Positions 16,015 through 27,065 of a stretch of DNA of 64,000 nt are shown one piece after another; positions within the stretch are counted from its first letter, which is position 1; every line of letters starts with the position of its first letter. The notes under the pieces are model-generated. The model saw only the letters and a program-made list of their open reading frames with translations. It made no database searches and was not told the DNA's origin. This DNA comes from Maribacter ulvicola (GTDB lineage Bacteria > Bacteroidota > Bacteroidia > Flavobacteriales > Flavobacteriaceae). Where the stretch lies: the NCBI RefSeq assembly GCF_900155985.1, contig NZ_FTMA01000005.1, forward strand, positions 186,001-250,000, read 5' to 3'. The translations under genes were made by a program, and so were the position numbers.

Positions 16015-19000
16015 CTACTTTTTAGAAATAACCTTTTTAACTAATTTTTCTTTATCGGTCTTAAGTATTATTATATACATATCAGACTCTAAACTTCCAA
16101 TAGATAATTTATAGTTGTTATCTCCTACCTTTAGAACGTGATTTTTTTCTTGCTTGATCAATCTTCCATTCAAATCAAATAGCTCAATTGTAAGCTTTGA
16201 GCTGTATGTTGCCATTAATTCAATATTCAATTCTTCTTTAAAAGGAATTGGATATGTGGTTAATTCGATCTTGGTCGGTGCGGTCTTTAAAGTATCTGTT
16301 TCCTGCGGACAAACATTAGCATGAAGAATTACATAGAAATTATCCATATCTCCAGCACTTAACCCTTGGAATGTATAAGTACTAAAATCTCCATTAATAT
16401 TGTCCTGATAAGGATATTGCCCTGGTGCTACAGTAAGATCGCCATTACCTTTTACAGGAGTCTCGCTACTACCAACATATAATTGCGCTTCAGCTATCAT
16501 ATACCCATCTTGGGCAGAAACCATAACATTGACCGATCCATTGTTATAAACGATATTTACATTACCAACCAATGCTCCCTTAGATATATCACATTGGCCA
16601 GCTGCGGCATATAAATCCAATTCATACGTCCCATTAATTGATGGAATTTTATTGGTCCAACCCCAATTTCCACCGCTTAGATTAGAAATTTGGGTAAAAC
16701 AGGTTCTTACATTCTCTGAACTAGACCTTGCGTATGCCGTTTCACATTGACCTATGGTCCCTGATCCACAATCATTATCGTTTTCTGTAATATCCCATTC
16801 ACAAGATACCGAGTTCCAAACGGCTGTTTCATTACATTCCGTTACTGGTATCTCTGGTTGTTCTCCTTCTATATCCCATTCACAAGACTCTACATTCCAT
16901 ACAGCTGTCTCATAACATTCCGTTTCTGGCATCTCCGGCTGTTCTCCTTCTATATCCCATTCACAAGATTCAGAGTTCCAAACAACTGTTTCGTGACATG
17001 CGGTTTCTGGCTCCATTGGCTTTTCACCCATGATTTCCCAACTACAGCTCTGAGTATTCCAAACAGCAGTTTCAAAACATAGTGTCATAGGCATCTCAGG
17101 TTGTTCGTCAATTACGTCCCACTGACATGTAGTCTCGTTCCATACAGCTTTCTGGTAGCATTCCGTTTCTGGCTCCATTGGCTTTTCACCCATGATTTCC
17201 CAACTACAACTCTCATTGTTCCATTCTGCTGTTTCAAAACATTGTGTCACCGGCTTCTCAGGTTGCCCATCCAATATATCCCATTGACATGTAGCATCGT
17301 TCCATACAGCTTTATAATAGCATTCCGTTTTTGGCTCCATTGGCTTCTCACCTATGATTTCCCAACTACAGCTCTGATCGTTCCATTCTGCTGTTTCAAA
17401 ACATTGTGTCTCCGGCTTCTCAGGTTGCTCATCCAATATATCCCATTGACATGTAGTTTCGTTCCATACCGCTGTTTGATAACAATATACTTCTGGTTGA
17501 TCTCCTTTTAAGCAGATTGAATCATCGCAAGCATCAGGTATGCCATCATTATCAACATCGACATGATCATCTCCTTGATCACATGTATCGAAACAATCTG
17601 CAACCCCATCGCCATCTTGATCAAAACCTTCATCTATTTTACCATCTCCGTCATTATCAATACCATCACAAACTTCTAATATCTCATTAGGCTCTGATAT
17701 GGTTATACTACAACGAGAGGTAGCTCCTTTTGAATCTGTTATCGTCACATAATGTGTGCCTGCACTTAAATTGTCATTCATTTGTTCGGTTACACCATCA
17801 TCCCATTTAAAGGTATGCGGTCTAAATCCTCCATTGCCATAAACCTTGGCAGCACCATCGTTACCATTGTAAACACTAACATTTGCATAAAGGTTAATCC
17901 AACAGTACAATTCTTTGGCGATGTCTATTTGACCTCTAGTTTCACATCCGTTAGCATCTGTTACTACTACATTTCGCAATCCATAAGTTAACTTATTTGC
18001 AGTTTGTGTGGTCTCACCATTATCCCATAAATAAGTATATGGAGCTGTTCCTGCCTTTGGAAATACGGTTGCAACACCATCTTTAGTCAAATGATCGGTT
18101 GTAAGCTCTATTTGTTCTATATCTACTGTAAAATTATCACAAGTAGCACCTGTTGGTTCCGTTATGGTAACACTACATTGTGATGTAGCGCCTTTAGCAT
18201 CTGTAATGGTAACATAATGAGTACCTGCCGTTAACCCTGTGTTCAATGCATTGGTAGTACCATCATCCCACTTAAAAGTGAATGGCCTATAACCACCATT
18301 ACCTCTAACAAGTGCTTCTCCATCATTACCTCCATATACACTTACATTTTGTTTTAAATTTACCCAACAATACAATTCTTTTGCTATATCTATTTGACAA
18401 CTTGACACACACCCATTAGAATCTGTAACTACAACCGTATGTAGCCCATAAGTTAAGGTAGTTGCCGTTTGCGTTGTTTCACCGTTATCCCAGAGATAAG
18501 TGTAATTACCACTTCCTCCATTAGGGTGTACGGTTGCAACACCATCTTTAGTTATATGATCTGTTGTAAGTTCATCTTGTGTTATATTACATGTGATAAT
18601 TTCAGGTACCATAAGACGAAGTATTTGATCAGCTTCACAGATATCGCCTTTAATGGTTATTACGACGCTTCCATCAAGCCCCGAATATGTTGTCTCGTTT
18701 ACCTCCCAAAAATATTCTCCATCCATACAGATTGAAACTTCAGTAATTAAAGGCATTGGTTTTTCTATAACCTGGATAGTTAACTTTGCAGTATTCGTAC
18801 ACTCATTATCATTTGGTGTAAATGTATATTCCGTAGTTACTGTATTATTTAATGCCGGTGACCAAGAACCTGAAATTCCATTAAGTGATATAGTAGGTAA
18901 TTCCGCTAATTCAGCTCCTTCACAAATAGGTTCTATCTCTCCAAATAAAGGATCGTTTTTTTCGTTTACGATCACTGTCACCATCTCCTCTGCCGTACAA

Positions 19001-22000
19001 CCGTTTAAATCGGTTACCGTTACCGTATAATCGCCAGCAGCAGCCACTTCGATAGCCGCCGTCGTGGCACCGGTACTCCATAAATAACTTGTGCCACCAC
19101 TCGCTGTTAGTACAGTGCTGTTACCTGAACATATTTCCAACACTCCACCGATTTCCGCTATAGGCAATGGGTTTATCGTCACCGTTGCCGTCGTCTCCCC
19201 TACACAGCTATTATCATCCGTTGTCGTATATGTTACTTCATAAGTGTCATCGCTTAAACCGGTCGTGTCGAACAGTCCTGTAGAACTTACTCCTGTCCCG
19301 GACCAGGTTCCGCCTTCGGGGCTAGCCTCTAACTGTACCGTTGCCCCCAAACACACACTGGCATCTTCCGCTACCGGCTCCGGTAATACGTTTACCGTTA
19401 CCGTTGCACTGTCGGAACCGTCGCAGCTATTACCGTCCGTTACCGTATAGGTCACTTCAAAACTGCCTGCTCCCTGTACGGACGAGTCGAAAAGCCCATC
19501 CGAACTTACGCCTGTACCGGACCATGTTCCGCCTTCAGGTGTCGCCTCCAACTGGATGCTCTCACCGAGACAGACACTCGCGTCTTCCGCCTCCACAGTA
19601 GGGCTATCGTTTACGATCACCGTTACCGTTGCCTCAGCTGTACAACCATAAGTATTTGTTACCGTTACCGTATAATCGCCGGCAGTATCTACTGTTATCC
19701 CTGACGTAGTAGCTCCAGTATTCCAGACATAAACATTACTTGATTCATAATCTGCTTTTAGCGTAGTGCTACTGCCTGAACATATTTCCAACACTCCACC
19801 GATTTCCGCTATAGGCAATGGGTTTATAGTAACCATTGCCGTCGTCTCCCCTACACAGCTATTATCATCCGTTGTCGTATATGTTACTTCATAAGTGTCA
19901 TCGCTTAAGCCGGTCGTGTCGAACAGTCCTGTAGAACTTACTCCTGTCCCGGACCAGGTTCCGCCTTCGGGGCTAGCCTCCAACTGTACCGTTGCCCCCA
20001 AACATACGCTGGCATCTTCCGCTACCGGCTCCGGTAATACGTTTACCGTTACCGTTGCACTGTCGGAACCGTCGCAGCTATTACCGTCCGTTACCGTATA
20101 GGTCACTTCAAAACTGCCTGCTCCCTGTACGGACGAGTCGAAAAGCCCACCCGAACTTACGCCTGTACCGGACCATGTTCCGTTTGCAGGTGTCGCCTCC
20201 AACTGGATGCTCTCACCGAGACAGACACTAGTGTCTTCCGCTACTACCGATGGATTATCGTTTACGATCACCGTTACCGTTTTCTCTGCCGTACAACCGT
20301 TTTCATCAGTTACCGTTACCGTATAATCGCCAGCAGTAGCCACTTCGATAGCCGCCGTCGTGGCACCGGTACTCCATAAATAACTTGTGCCACCACTCGC
20401 TGTTAGTGCGGTGCTGTTACCTGAACATATTTCCAATACTCCACCGATTTCCGCTATAGGCAATGGGTTTATCGTTACCATTGCCGTCGTCTCCCCTACA
20501 CAGCTATTATCATCCGTTGTCGTATATGTTACTTCATAAGTGTCATCGCTTAAACCGGTCGTGTCGAACAGTCCTGTAGAACTTACTCCTGTCCCGGACC
20601 AGGTTCCGCCTTCGGGGCTAGCCTCCAACTGTACCGTTGCCCCCAAACATACGCTGGCATCTTCCGCTACCGGCTCCGGTAATACGTTTACCGTTACCGT
20701 TGCACTGTCGGAACCGTCGCAGCTATTACCGTCCGTTACCGTATAGGTCACTTCAAAACTGCCTGCTCCCTGTACGGACGAGTCGAAAAGCCCACCCGAA
20801 CTTACGCCTGTACCGGACCATGTTCCGTTTGCAGGTGTCGCCTCCAACTGGATGCTCTCGCCGAGACAGACACTCGCGTCTTCCGCTACTACCGTTGGAT
20901 TATCGTTTATAGTTATTGTTACCGTAGTAGAATCAGACAAATCACAACCGTCACAATCATCTGTTGCAGCAGTATATGTAAAAGTATAACTATTAGCACT
21001 AAATGTAGAAAGATCAATAGGGCTTGCAACAATATTATTACCTACATCTGTCCAAACTCCTCCCGAATCTCCATTAGACACGAGGCTATCCAAATCCACA
21101 GCACTTAATCCCGAATCAGCACTACAATAGACTGCATTTTCTCCCACACCTGCTTCCGGTTGTTCTGCTTCTGCATACGTATATTCTATAGATACGGGAA
21201 CTGCATCAACATTACAATGCGTATCACTAAACGTTGCTGTCCAGGTTTTTGTAATTCTACAACCATCAACAACTTCATTTTCAGTCACCACAGGTTGAAC
21301 ATTACCTCTACATTGATGATTAACCTGAAATTCAGGTACTACAATATCAGGATTACAACCTAAATCTGCATCCATAGCAGTGGTAGTAATTATTGGTGTA
21401 GTAAGACTTAAAGCTAAAGCATCAAAAGCATTACCTAAGTTTCCTGAAGTGGTTATTAGATAATCCGCTTCTAATATATTACTCGTATCATTAGGGTATT
21501 GTAAACTGTTTGATCCACTGGCAATAGCTTCTATATTTGCCACATCAACAGTTGGTTTTGGTACAGCTATAGTAAAAATCTTTTTCCCGTTGTTTTTAAT
21601 AACATTTGCTGCGGAGCATGCTTTACCGATATGATTTCCATTACATTGAACTTGACCCGCACTATTTCCATTTAAATTACATAATGAGGAAGTAGTAGGA
21701 TTTCCATCCGTGAACAAAACAATTAAAGGATTGGCACAGGACCCTGTAGTCTTTGTGTTTGCCAATTGAAGAGCTGCTTCCCAATTAGTTGAACCTTGTA
21801 GACTACTAGAAGGACCAGGATTATAAGATGTATTACTACTATTATTCCCACCTCCATTTAGGTAAGAGTTAAGATTTGATATATATGCTGCATTAATTGT
21901 TTGAAATCCAGTATTTCCTCCTATTGAAGCTGATCTAGCTTTTGTACCGTATTCTACAATAGCAATATTGGCCGGAATACAATCATTTTGAAGTGACTGT

Positions 22001-22278
22001 ATAAAATCAGTTACCGCGGTTTCTATAGTTCCTTCTATACTAGGAGAATTGGAAATGGAATTGGACTCATCCAATATAAATACAACACACAACTCACAAC
22101 CTGGGGTATAACTAGGGTTAGTTACAGGGGTACAAGTTTGACCAAATGAGTATGTGCCAAAACCGAATAACAGTAAACAAAAAAGTAAGTTTACTAAAAT
22201 TGTCCGTTTAAAAAATCGTTCAAGAGTGTAAGATTTTATTGAGTTTAACTTCAATAAATAAAAAGTAGAGTTCCCCAT
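16015..22278 (-). CDS. giant von Willebrand / PKD-like / T9SS-sorted surface protein
   Basis: 2087 residues. A long N-region and signal peptide (cleavage near GQT, about residue 47) precede a von Willebrand A domain with MIDAS motif DESNS (about 70) and FTDGNP (about 188). About 458-1105 is a triplicated block of three PKD/Ig-like units each. About 1230-1530 holds two SprB-like modules (YLWDNGETTQTA). About 1533-1590 has calcium-binding DxDxDG repeats. About 1599-1836 is nine 27-residue Cys/Trp repeats. The C-terminus (about 2006-2087) is a T9SS type A sorting domain. It is probably secreted and attached to the cell surface as an adhesin. The repeat core is much richer in G+C than the flanks. 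Ligand unknown. Confidence 0.93.
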   Translation of the reverse strand: MGNSTFYLLKLNSIKSYTLERFFKRTILVNLLFCLLLFGFGTYSFGQTCTPVTNPSYTPGCELCVVFILDESNSISNSPSIEGTIETAVTDFIQSLQNDCIPANIAIVEYGTKARSASIGGNTGFQTINAAYISNLNSYLNGGGNNSSNTSYNPGPSSSLQGSTNWEAALQLANTKTTGSCANPLIVLFTDGNPTTSSLCNLNGNSAGQVQCNGNHIGKACSAANVIKNNGKKIFTIAVPKPTVDVANIEAIASGSNSLQYPNDTSNILEADYLITTSGNLGNAFDALALSLTTPIITTTAMDADLGCNPDIVVPEFQVNHQCRGNVQPVVTENEVVDGCRITKTWTATFSDTHCNVDAVPVSIEYTYAEAEQPEAGVGENAVYCSADSGLSAVDLDSLVSNGDSGGVWTDVGNNIVASPIDLSTFSANSYTFTYTAATDDCDGCDLSDSTTVTITINDNPTVVAEDASVCLGESIQLEATPANGTWSGTGVSSGGLFDSSVQGAGSFEVTYTVTDGNSCDGSDSATVTVNVLPEPVAEDASVCLGATVQLEASPEGGTWSGTGVSSTGLFDTTGLSDDTYEVTYTTTDDNSCVGETTAMVTINPLPIAEIGGVLEICSGNSTALTASGGTSYLWSTGATTAAIEVATAGDYTVTVTDENGCTAEKTVTVIVNDNPSVVAEDTSVCLGESIQLEATPANGTWSGTGVSSGGLFDSSVQGAGSFEVTYTVTDGNSCDGSDSATVTVNVLPEPVAEDASVCLGATVQLEASPEGGTWSGTGVSSTGLFDTTGLSDDTYEVTYTTTDDNSCVGETTAMVTINPLPIAEIGGVLEICSGSSTTLKADYESSNVYVWNTGATTSGITVDTAGDYTVTVTNTYGCTAEATVTVIVNDSPTVEAEDASVCLGESIQLEATPEGGTWSGTGVSSDGLFDSSVQGAGSFEVTYTVTDGNSCDGSDSATVTVNVLPEPVAEDASVCLGATVQLEASPEGGTWSGTGVSSTGLFDTTGLSDDTYEVTYTTTDDNSCVGETTATVTINPLPIAEIGGVLEICSGNSTVLTASGGTSYLWSTGATTAAIEVAAAGDYTVTVTDLNGCTAEEMVTVIVNEKNDPLFGEIEPICEGAELAELPTISLNGISGSWSPALNNTVTTEYTFTPNDNECTNTAKLTIQVIEKPMPLITEVSICMDGEYFWEVNETTYSGLDGSVVITIKGDICEADQILRLMVPEIITCNITQDELTTDHITKDGVATVHPNGGSGNYTYLWDNGETTQTATTLTYGLHTVVVTDSNGCVSSCQIDIAKELYCWVNLKQNVSVYGGNDGEALVRGNGGYRPFTFKWDDGTTNALNTGLTAGTHYVTITDAKGATSQCSVTITEPTGATCDNFTVDIEQIELTTDHLTKDGVATVFPKAGTAPYTYLWDNGETTQTANKLTYGLRNVVVTDANGCETRGQIDIAKELYCWINLYANVSVYNGNDGAAKVYGNGGFRPHTFKWDDGVTEQMNDNLSAGTHYVTITDSKGATSRCSITISEPNEILEVCDGIDNDGDGKIDEGFDQDGDGVADCFDTCDQGDDHVDVDNDGIPDACDDSICLKGDQPEVYCYQTAVWNETTCQWDILDEQPEKPETQCFETAEWNDQSCSWEIIGEKPMEPKTECYYKAVWNDATCQWDILDGQPEKPVTQCFETAEWNNESCSWEIMGEKPMEPETECYQKAVWNETTCQWDVIDEQPEMPMTLCFETAVWNTQSCSWEIMGEKPMEPETACHETVVWNSESCEWDIEGEQPEMPETECYETAVWNVESCEWDIEGEQPEIPVTECNETAVWNSVSCEWDITENDNDCGSGTIGQCETAYARSSSENVRTCFTQISNLSGGNWGWTNKIPSINGTYELDLYAAAGQCDISKGALVGNVNIVYNNGSVNVMVSAQDGYMIAEAQLYVGSSETPVKGNGDLTVAPGQYPYQDNINGDFSTYTFQGLSAGDMDNFYVILHANVCPQETDTLKTAPTKIELTTYPIPFKEELNIELMATYSSKLTIELFDLNGRLIKQEKNHVLKVGDNNYKLSIGSLESDMYIIILKTDKEKLVKKVISKK
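16771..17484 (-). repeat. nine tandem 81-bp repeats encoding 27-residue Cys/Trp units
   Basis: The pattern C-x5-WN-x3-C-x-W-x-I-x4-P-x2-P-x-T-x repeats nine times in frame. Units 1, 3 and 5 share TCQWD and EQPE or GQPE. Units 2, 4 and 6 share SCSWEI and GEKPMEP. Units 7-9 share SCEWDI. So a 54-residue two-unit repeat was itself amplified before the last three units diverged or were added. Each unit has two cysteines and could form one disulfide. Confidence 0.92.
18965..20906 (-). repeat. three tandem DNA repeats of 645-651 bp inside the surface-protein gene
   Basis: Three near-identical copies, offset by 651 and 645 bp. Each encodes about 215 residues made of three PKD/Ig-like modules (EDASVCLGESIQLEA, EDASVCLGATVQLEA, and IAEIGGVLEICSG types). 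Long stretches are identical between copies. One module of the third-type series is divergent (about 19650-19790). Local G+C is high: the 60 bases from 19921 contain 36 G/C, compared with 11 of 60 from 16021. Confidence 0.92.
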
Positions 22279-22366
22279 GTTTTAGTATTTATTAATTAAA
22301 TACCATAACGCAATAGATTAATTTAAGAAATAAGAAGTGGGGTTCTTATAAATTATATGCAATTAC

Positions 22367-22374
22367 CAAACTTA
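22367..22374 (-). promoter_or_regulatory. -7 element (TAAGTTTG) for the surface-protein gene
   Basis: Exact TAnnTTTG match on the minus strand, 88 bp upstream of the ATG, giving an untranslated leader of about 80 bases. An inverted repeat covers the position where the -33 element would lie. Confidence 0.5.
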
Positions 22375-22376
22375 TT

Positions 22377-22403
22377 TGTGTCCATTAATAATAATGGTAC
22401 ACA
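22377..22403. promoter_or_regulatory. inverted repeat next to the surface-protein promoter (candidate operator)
   Basis: CCATTA-ATAA-TAATGG core with outer arms TGTGT/ACACA offset by one base. It starts 2 bp upstream of the -7 element and spans the expected -33 region, so a bound protein would affect RNA polymerase. No regulator gene is adjacent. Confidence 0.4.
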
Positions 22404-23059
22404 AGAAATTTTTTAAACAGGGGGAAGGGGGATAATTCAAAATCCAAAGCCAATTTACTATTTTCAAAAATGTTTAGATCTCTATTACCAAAGTGAATTA
22501 CTTAAATTTTTAACATTTAATTATATAAAATTTGATATTCTCGTTAAAATGCATAGAAAATCCTTTCAAATACACAGTAAATGAATTTAAATCTCTATCG
22601 ATTTTCTCTTTTAAATCACATAGCTAATTTTATCAAAAATCATAGTGCTATAAAAAACTTATGTGTACAAGCTTTTTTAATATTCCAAGACTAAAACCAA
22701 ACAGATAATAAGAAAATGAATTTGACAAAATTTAAAGATATAAAGCACAGCGGTAAGCCCTATTAAAATAAAGATTTAAAATTTTAATTGAACTCGTTAA
22801 TTAATTTGAATAACCAAAAGTGAGCAATTGAGCAAGCTTAGCATTTAGAGAACTATCATCTCTGATATACTTGAAAAGTCATAAACTTTAACAAATTACA
22901 CCCTAACAAAAACACATAAAACTGAAGAATAAAATTTAGGCATGGGTACAAATTAAAAAATGCTAACATACTTATAGGATGAAGAAACAATACAAGGCAA
23001 TGACATTATTTACTATACTAAAAGTTCTGACTAGTAGGTTTCATACAGGAAAGAAATAC

Positions 23060-23097
23060 TAAAAAAAAAGCTGAACATTATAATCAATGTTCAGCTT
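23060..23097 (-). terminator. intrinsic terminator of the pyrG-yidC operon
   Basis: Perfect 12-bp stem AAGCTGAACATT/AATGTTCAGCTT with an ATAATC loop, and nine T on the minus strand. It lies about 65 bp past the yidC stop. Confidence 0.93.
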
Positions 23098-23163
23098 CAA
23101 TTAACTTGGTCTTTTAATACTCTATTCGAGTCATTCTAGACTTTAACCACTATATTCTATGGT

Positions 23164-25017
23164 TTATTTTTTCTTTTGCGCTTCTGCTTGTTCCATCATT
23201 TCACGCATTTTCTTTTGAAACTTGTTTTCTTTCTTAGGCTTTTTCTTGTTCTCTTGTATCTGGGCATGAATCTTATCATTATCCAAAATAAAGTTCTTTA
23301 TGACCAACATAATACCAATAGTAATTAGGTTAGAAACAAAGTAATACAAACTCAACCCACTGGCATAGTTGTTAAAGAAAAACAACATCATAAATGGCAT
23401 TAGGTACATGATAAATTTCATATTAGGCATACCTGGTTGTGTTGGCATGTTCTGACCTGTTGTCATCATCATATAAAAGAATATAGCTATAGATGCCAAT
23501 ATTGGGAACAAACTTACGTGGTCACCATAGAACGGAATAGAAAATCCTTCTGGAAATTGATAGATAGTATCAAAAGAAGAAAGATCATCTGCCCACAAAA
23601 ATGGCTTCTGACGTAATGCGAACGATGTTGGAAAAAACATGAAAAGCGCATAGAATATAGGCATTTGTATGACCGCAGGAATACAACCACTCATGGGACT
23701 TACACCAGCCTTACCATACAACTTCATGGTTTCTTGCTGTTTCTTCATTGCATTGTCCTTATACTTTTCCCCTAACTCTGTAATTTCTGGCTTCAACACC
23801 TTCATTTTTGCCTGAGACAAGTATGACTTGTAGGTTACCGGTGACATTGCCAAACGCACTAAAATAGTCATTATTACTATAGCAATACCATAAGGAAAAT
23901 ATGTACTGATAAGACCATAAAAGGGTGTAAACACATAACGGTTGATCCAGCCAAAAATACCCCAGCCAAAAGGAATAGAATCTACCAGACCTAAATCTTC
24001 ATATTTAGACAAAGTATCAACATCCGTAGGACCAAAATACCAATGTAAATCTTTAGAGATTTCTCCGCCTTCCAATTCTACCGGTAAAGCCGATGCATAT
24101 TCTTTAGTAAAACCAAAAGTTCTACTTTCTTCCTCTACCAAGTTAACCGAAGTCAAATCTCCACTTTTAAATGGCTCATCTGCAGCCAAAATACTAGAGA
24201 AAAAGTGCTGTCTATATGAAATCCACTTTACATCTTCTTCTGCCTCTTCATCATCACTTCCTTCAGAGAGTTTACTGATTTTACCATCTTCATGACTATA
24301 AGTTAAACGAGTATACCGATTTTCGTATTCTATACTTTTTGAATGACGAATACCTTTTAGTTTCCAATCTAAGGTTACAGGTTTACTTGTACTTATGACA
24401 TTATCCAGACCTTTAGATTTGATGGTAAAGTCAACCAAATAATCATTTGGTTTAATAACATACCTATACTCTAGATATTGTTGGTTTGAAGCTTTCGCTT
24501 TTAATGATAATACTTGGTTACCATTGTCATTAGTGATCGATGGCTCAAAATATAGATCCTGAGTATTCAACACTCTATTATCAGAAGTAGCAAAATCCAA
24601 CCCAAAAGAAGCATTACCATCTTTCACCAAATACACCGGTATAGAATCATAAGTAACGAATTGCTTCATTTTCGCCTCTACTATCTGACCACCTTTATTA
24701 CTAATTTTTAATAGAAGAACTTCATTTTCCAAAGTCGTAATATCATTAGAAGGTTTTGTGAAACCAAAAGCCCCTATCTTACCTTGGTAATTAGCAACAG
24801 CAGTAGAATCTTGTAAATCTAATTGCGGAATATCTTGAACAACAGTTTCTGTCCCTAACTTTTCTGATGCCTTTGCAGCCTCTACTTGTTCTTGCTTTGC
24901 CTTTTCTGCCTCTAACTCTTCTGGAGTTGGTTGACTTTGGTAAAACATAAAGATGAGTATTCCAAAAATAAGCACGAAACCTATAATGGATTGTACATCA
25001 AATTTCTTTTCTTCCAT
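23164..25017 (-). CDS. yidC: membrane protein insertase YidC
   Basis: 617-residue YidC, which inserts proteins into the inner membrane alone or with Sec. It has an N-terminal membrane anchor (IIGFVLIFGILIFMFYQ, residues 10-26), a large periplasmic beta-supersandwich (about 60-350) and the conserved five-helix insertase core with SPVTYKSYLSQAKMKVLKPE and GCIPAVIQMPIFYALFMFF. A lysine-rich cytosolic tail (KKPKKENKFQKKMREMM) could bind ribosomes. This is the long Bacteroidota form. It follows pyrG by 69 bp on the same strand and the pair is closed by the strong terminator at 23060-23097. Confidence 0.97.
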   Translation of the reverse strand: MEEKKFDVQSIIGFVLIFGILIFMFYQSQPTPEELEAEKAKQEQVEAAKASEKLGTETVVQDIPQLDLQDSTAVANYQGKIGAFGFTKPSNDITTLENEVLLLKISNKGGQIVEAKMKQFVTYDSIPVYLVKDGNASFGLDFATSDNRVLNTQDLYFEPSITNDNGNQVLSLKAKASNQQYLEYRYVIKPNDYLVDFTIKSKGLDNVISTSKPVTLDWKLKGIRHSKSIEYENRYTRLTYSHEDGKISKLSEGSDDEEAEEDVKWISYRQHFFSSILAADEPFKSGDLTSVNLVEEESRTFGFTKEYASALPVELEGGEISKDLHWYFGPTDVDTLSKYEDLGLVDSIPFGWGIFGWINRYVFTPFYGLISTYFPYGIAIVIMTILVRLAMSPVTYKSYLSQAKMKVLKPEITELGEKYKDNAMKKQQETMKLYGKAGVSPMSGCIPAVIQMPIFYALFMFFPTSFALRQKPFLWADDLSSFDTIYQFPEGFSIPFYGDHVSLFPILASIAIFFYMMMTTGQNMPTQPGMPNMKFIMYLMPFMMLFFFNNYASGLSLYYFVSNLITIGIMLVIKNFILDNDKIHAQIQENKKKPKKENKFQKKMREMMEQAEAQKKK

Positions 25018-25086
25018 GTGATATTTCTAATTAATTGGGAATCATTTGAATTTGTTAGAACGCAAATATATGTCCAAATATGATGT

Positions 25087-26739
<1,653 letters not shown>

Positions 26740-26749
26740 TTACGGGATA

Positions 26750-26757
26750 CAAAGTTA
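26750..26757 (-). promoter_or_regulatory. -7 element (TAACTTTG) for pyrG-yidC
   Basis: Exact TAnnTTTG on the minus strand, 25 bp upstream of the pyrG ATG, in an otherwise empty intergenic gap. Confidence 0.6.
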
Positions 26758-26783
26758 CAAATTGAGGTGAGAACTTAACGGGT

Positions 26784-27017
26784 TTACTTAGGAAAATGTT
26801 TTTGTATTTTTCGAATTATTGATTCTAAGCCGTTTGTTTTGATTTCTAGCATAGATTGCAATAAATCTCCCAATTTACCATTAGGAAATCCTTTTTGCTT
26901 AAACCATACTAAGTAGGGTTCTGGCAAATCTATTAAATACCTACCCTTATACTTACCAAACGGCATTCGGTAATGGGCCAGTTCTATTAATTTTTCCTTA
27001 TCCGGATTTATTTCCAT
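26784..27017 (-). CDS. DUF3820 family protein
   Basis: 77-residue small cytosolic protein with the DUF3820 pattern RMPFGKYKGRYLIDLPEPYL. The same short motif (FGKHKGK) recurs in exonuclease-type proteins, including the C-terminus of the one at 54670-55446, so a nucleic-acid-linked role is possible but unproven. It is divergent from the Tat-type isomerase gene by 48 bp. Its stop is 59 bp upstream of the pyrG start, so it could be read through into pyrG. Function unknown. Confidence 0.85.
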   Translation of the reverse strand: MEINPDKEKLIELAHYRMPFGKYKGRYLIDLPEPYLVWFKQKGFPNGKLGDLLQSMLEIKTNGLESIIRKIQKHFPK

Positions 27018-27065
27018 TTTTAGAACTAAAAAATTTATCTTTAGAAAATCAACAACTCAAACAAC

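Larger units (their letters stand above)
22279..23059. other. long gene-free AT-rich region upstream of the surface-protein gene
   Basis: About 780 bp between the surface-protein start and the yidC terminator. It holds the candidate promoter and operator at 22367-22403. I see no terminator, conserved RNA or recognisable gene in the rest. A 37-codon plus-strand ORF (22581-22694) has no recognisable product. Most flavobacterial intergenic gaps in this window are under 300 bp, so the length is unusual. Confidence 0.5.

Noticed and set aside
15828..16025. 65-codon plus-strand ORF between the fasciclin and surface-protein genes
   Set aside because: It runs through a terminator hairpin into the antisense of the next gene and has no recognisable protein features.
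16858..17511. Plus-strand ORFs rich in Cys, Phe and Pro
   Set aside because: They are antisense to the 27-residue repeats and carry no independent signal.
16771..20906. Regular repeats that could suggest a CRISPR array
   Set aside because: Both repeat systems stay in one reading frame, with units of 81 and about 645 bp, and encode conserved protein modules. No short direct repeats with unique spacers are present anywhere in the window.
19244..20912. Repeated plus-strand ORFs of 68-91 codons spaced about 650 bp apart
   Set aside because: They are antisense shadows of the tandem repeats in the minus-strand surface-protein gene; the identical copies follow from DNA repetition, not from real genes.
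22581..22694. 37-codon plus-strand ORF in the long gene-free region
   Set aside because: No promoter, terminator or recognisable motif; AT-rich chance ORFs of this size are expected.
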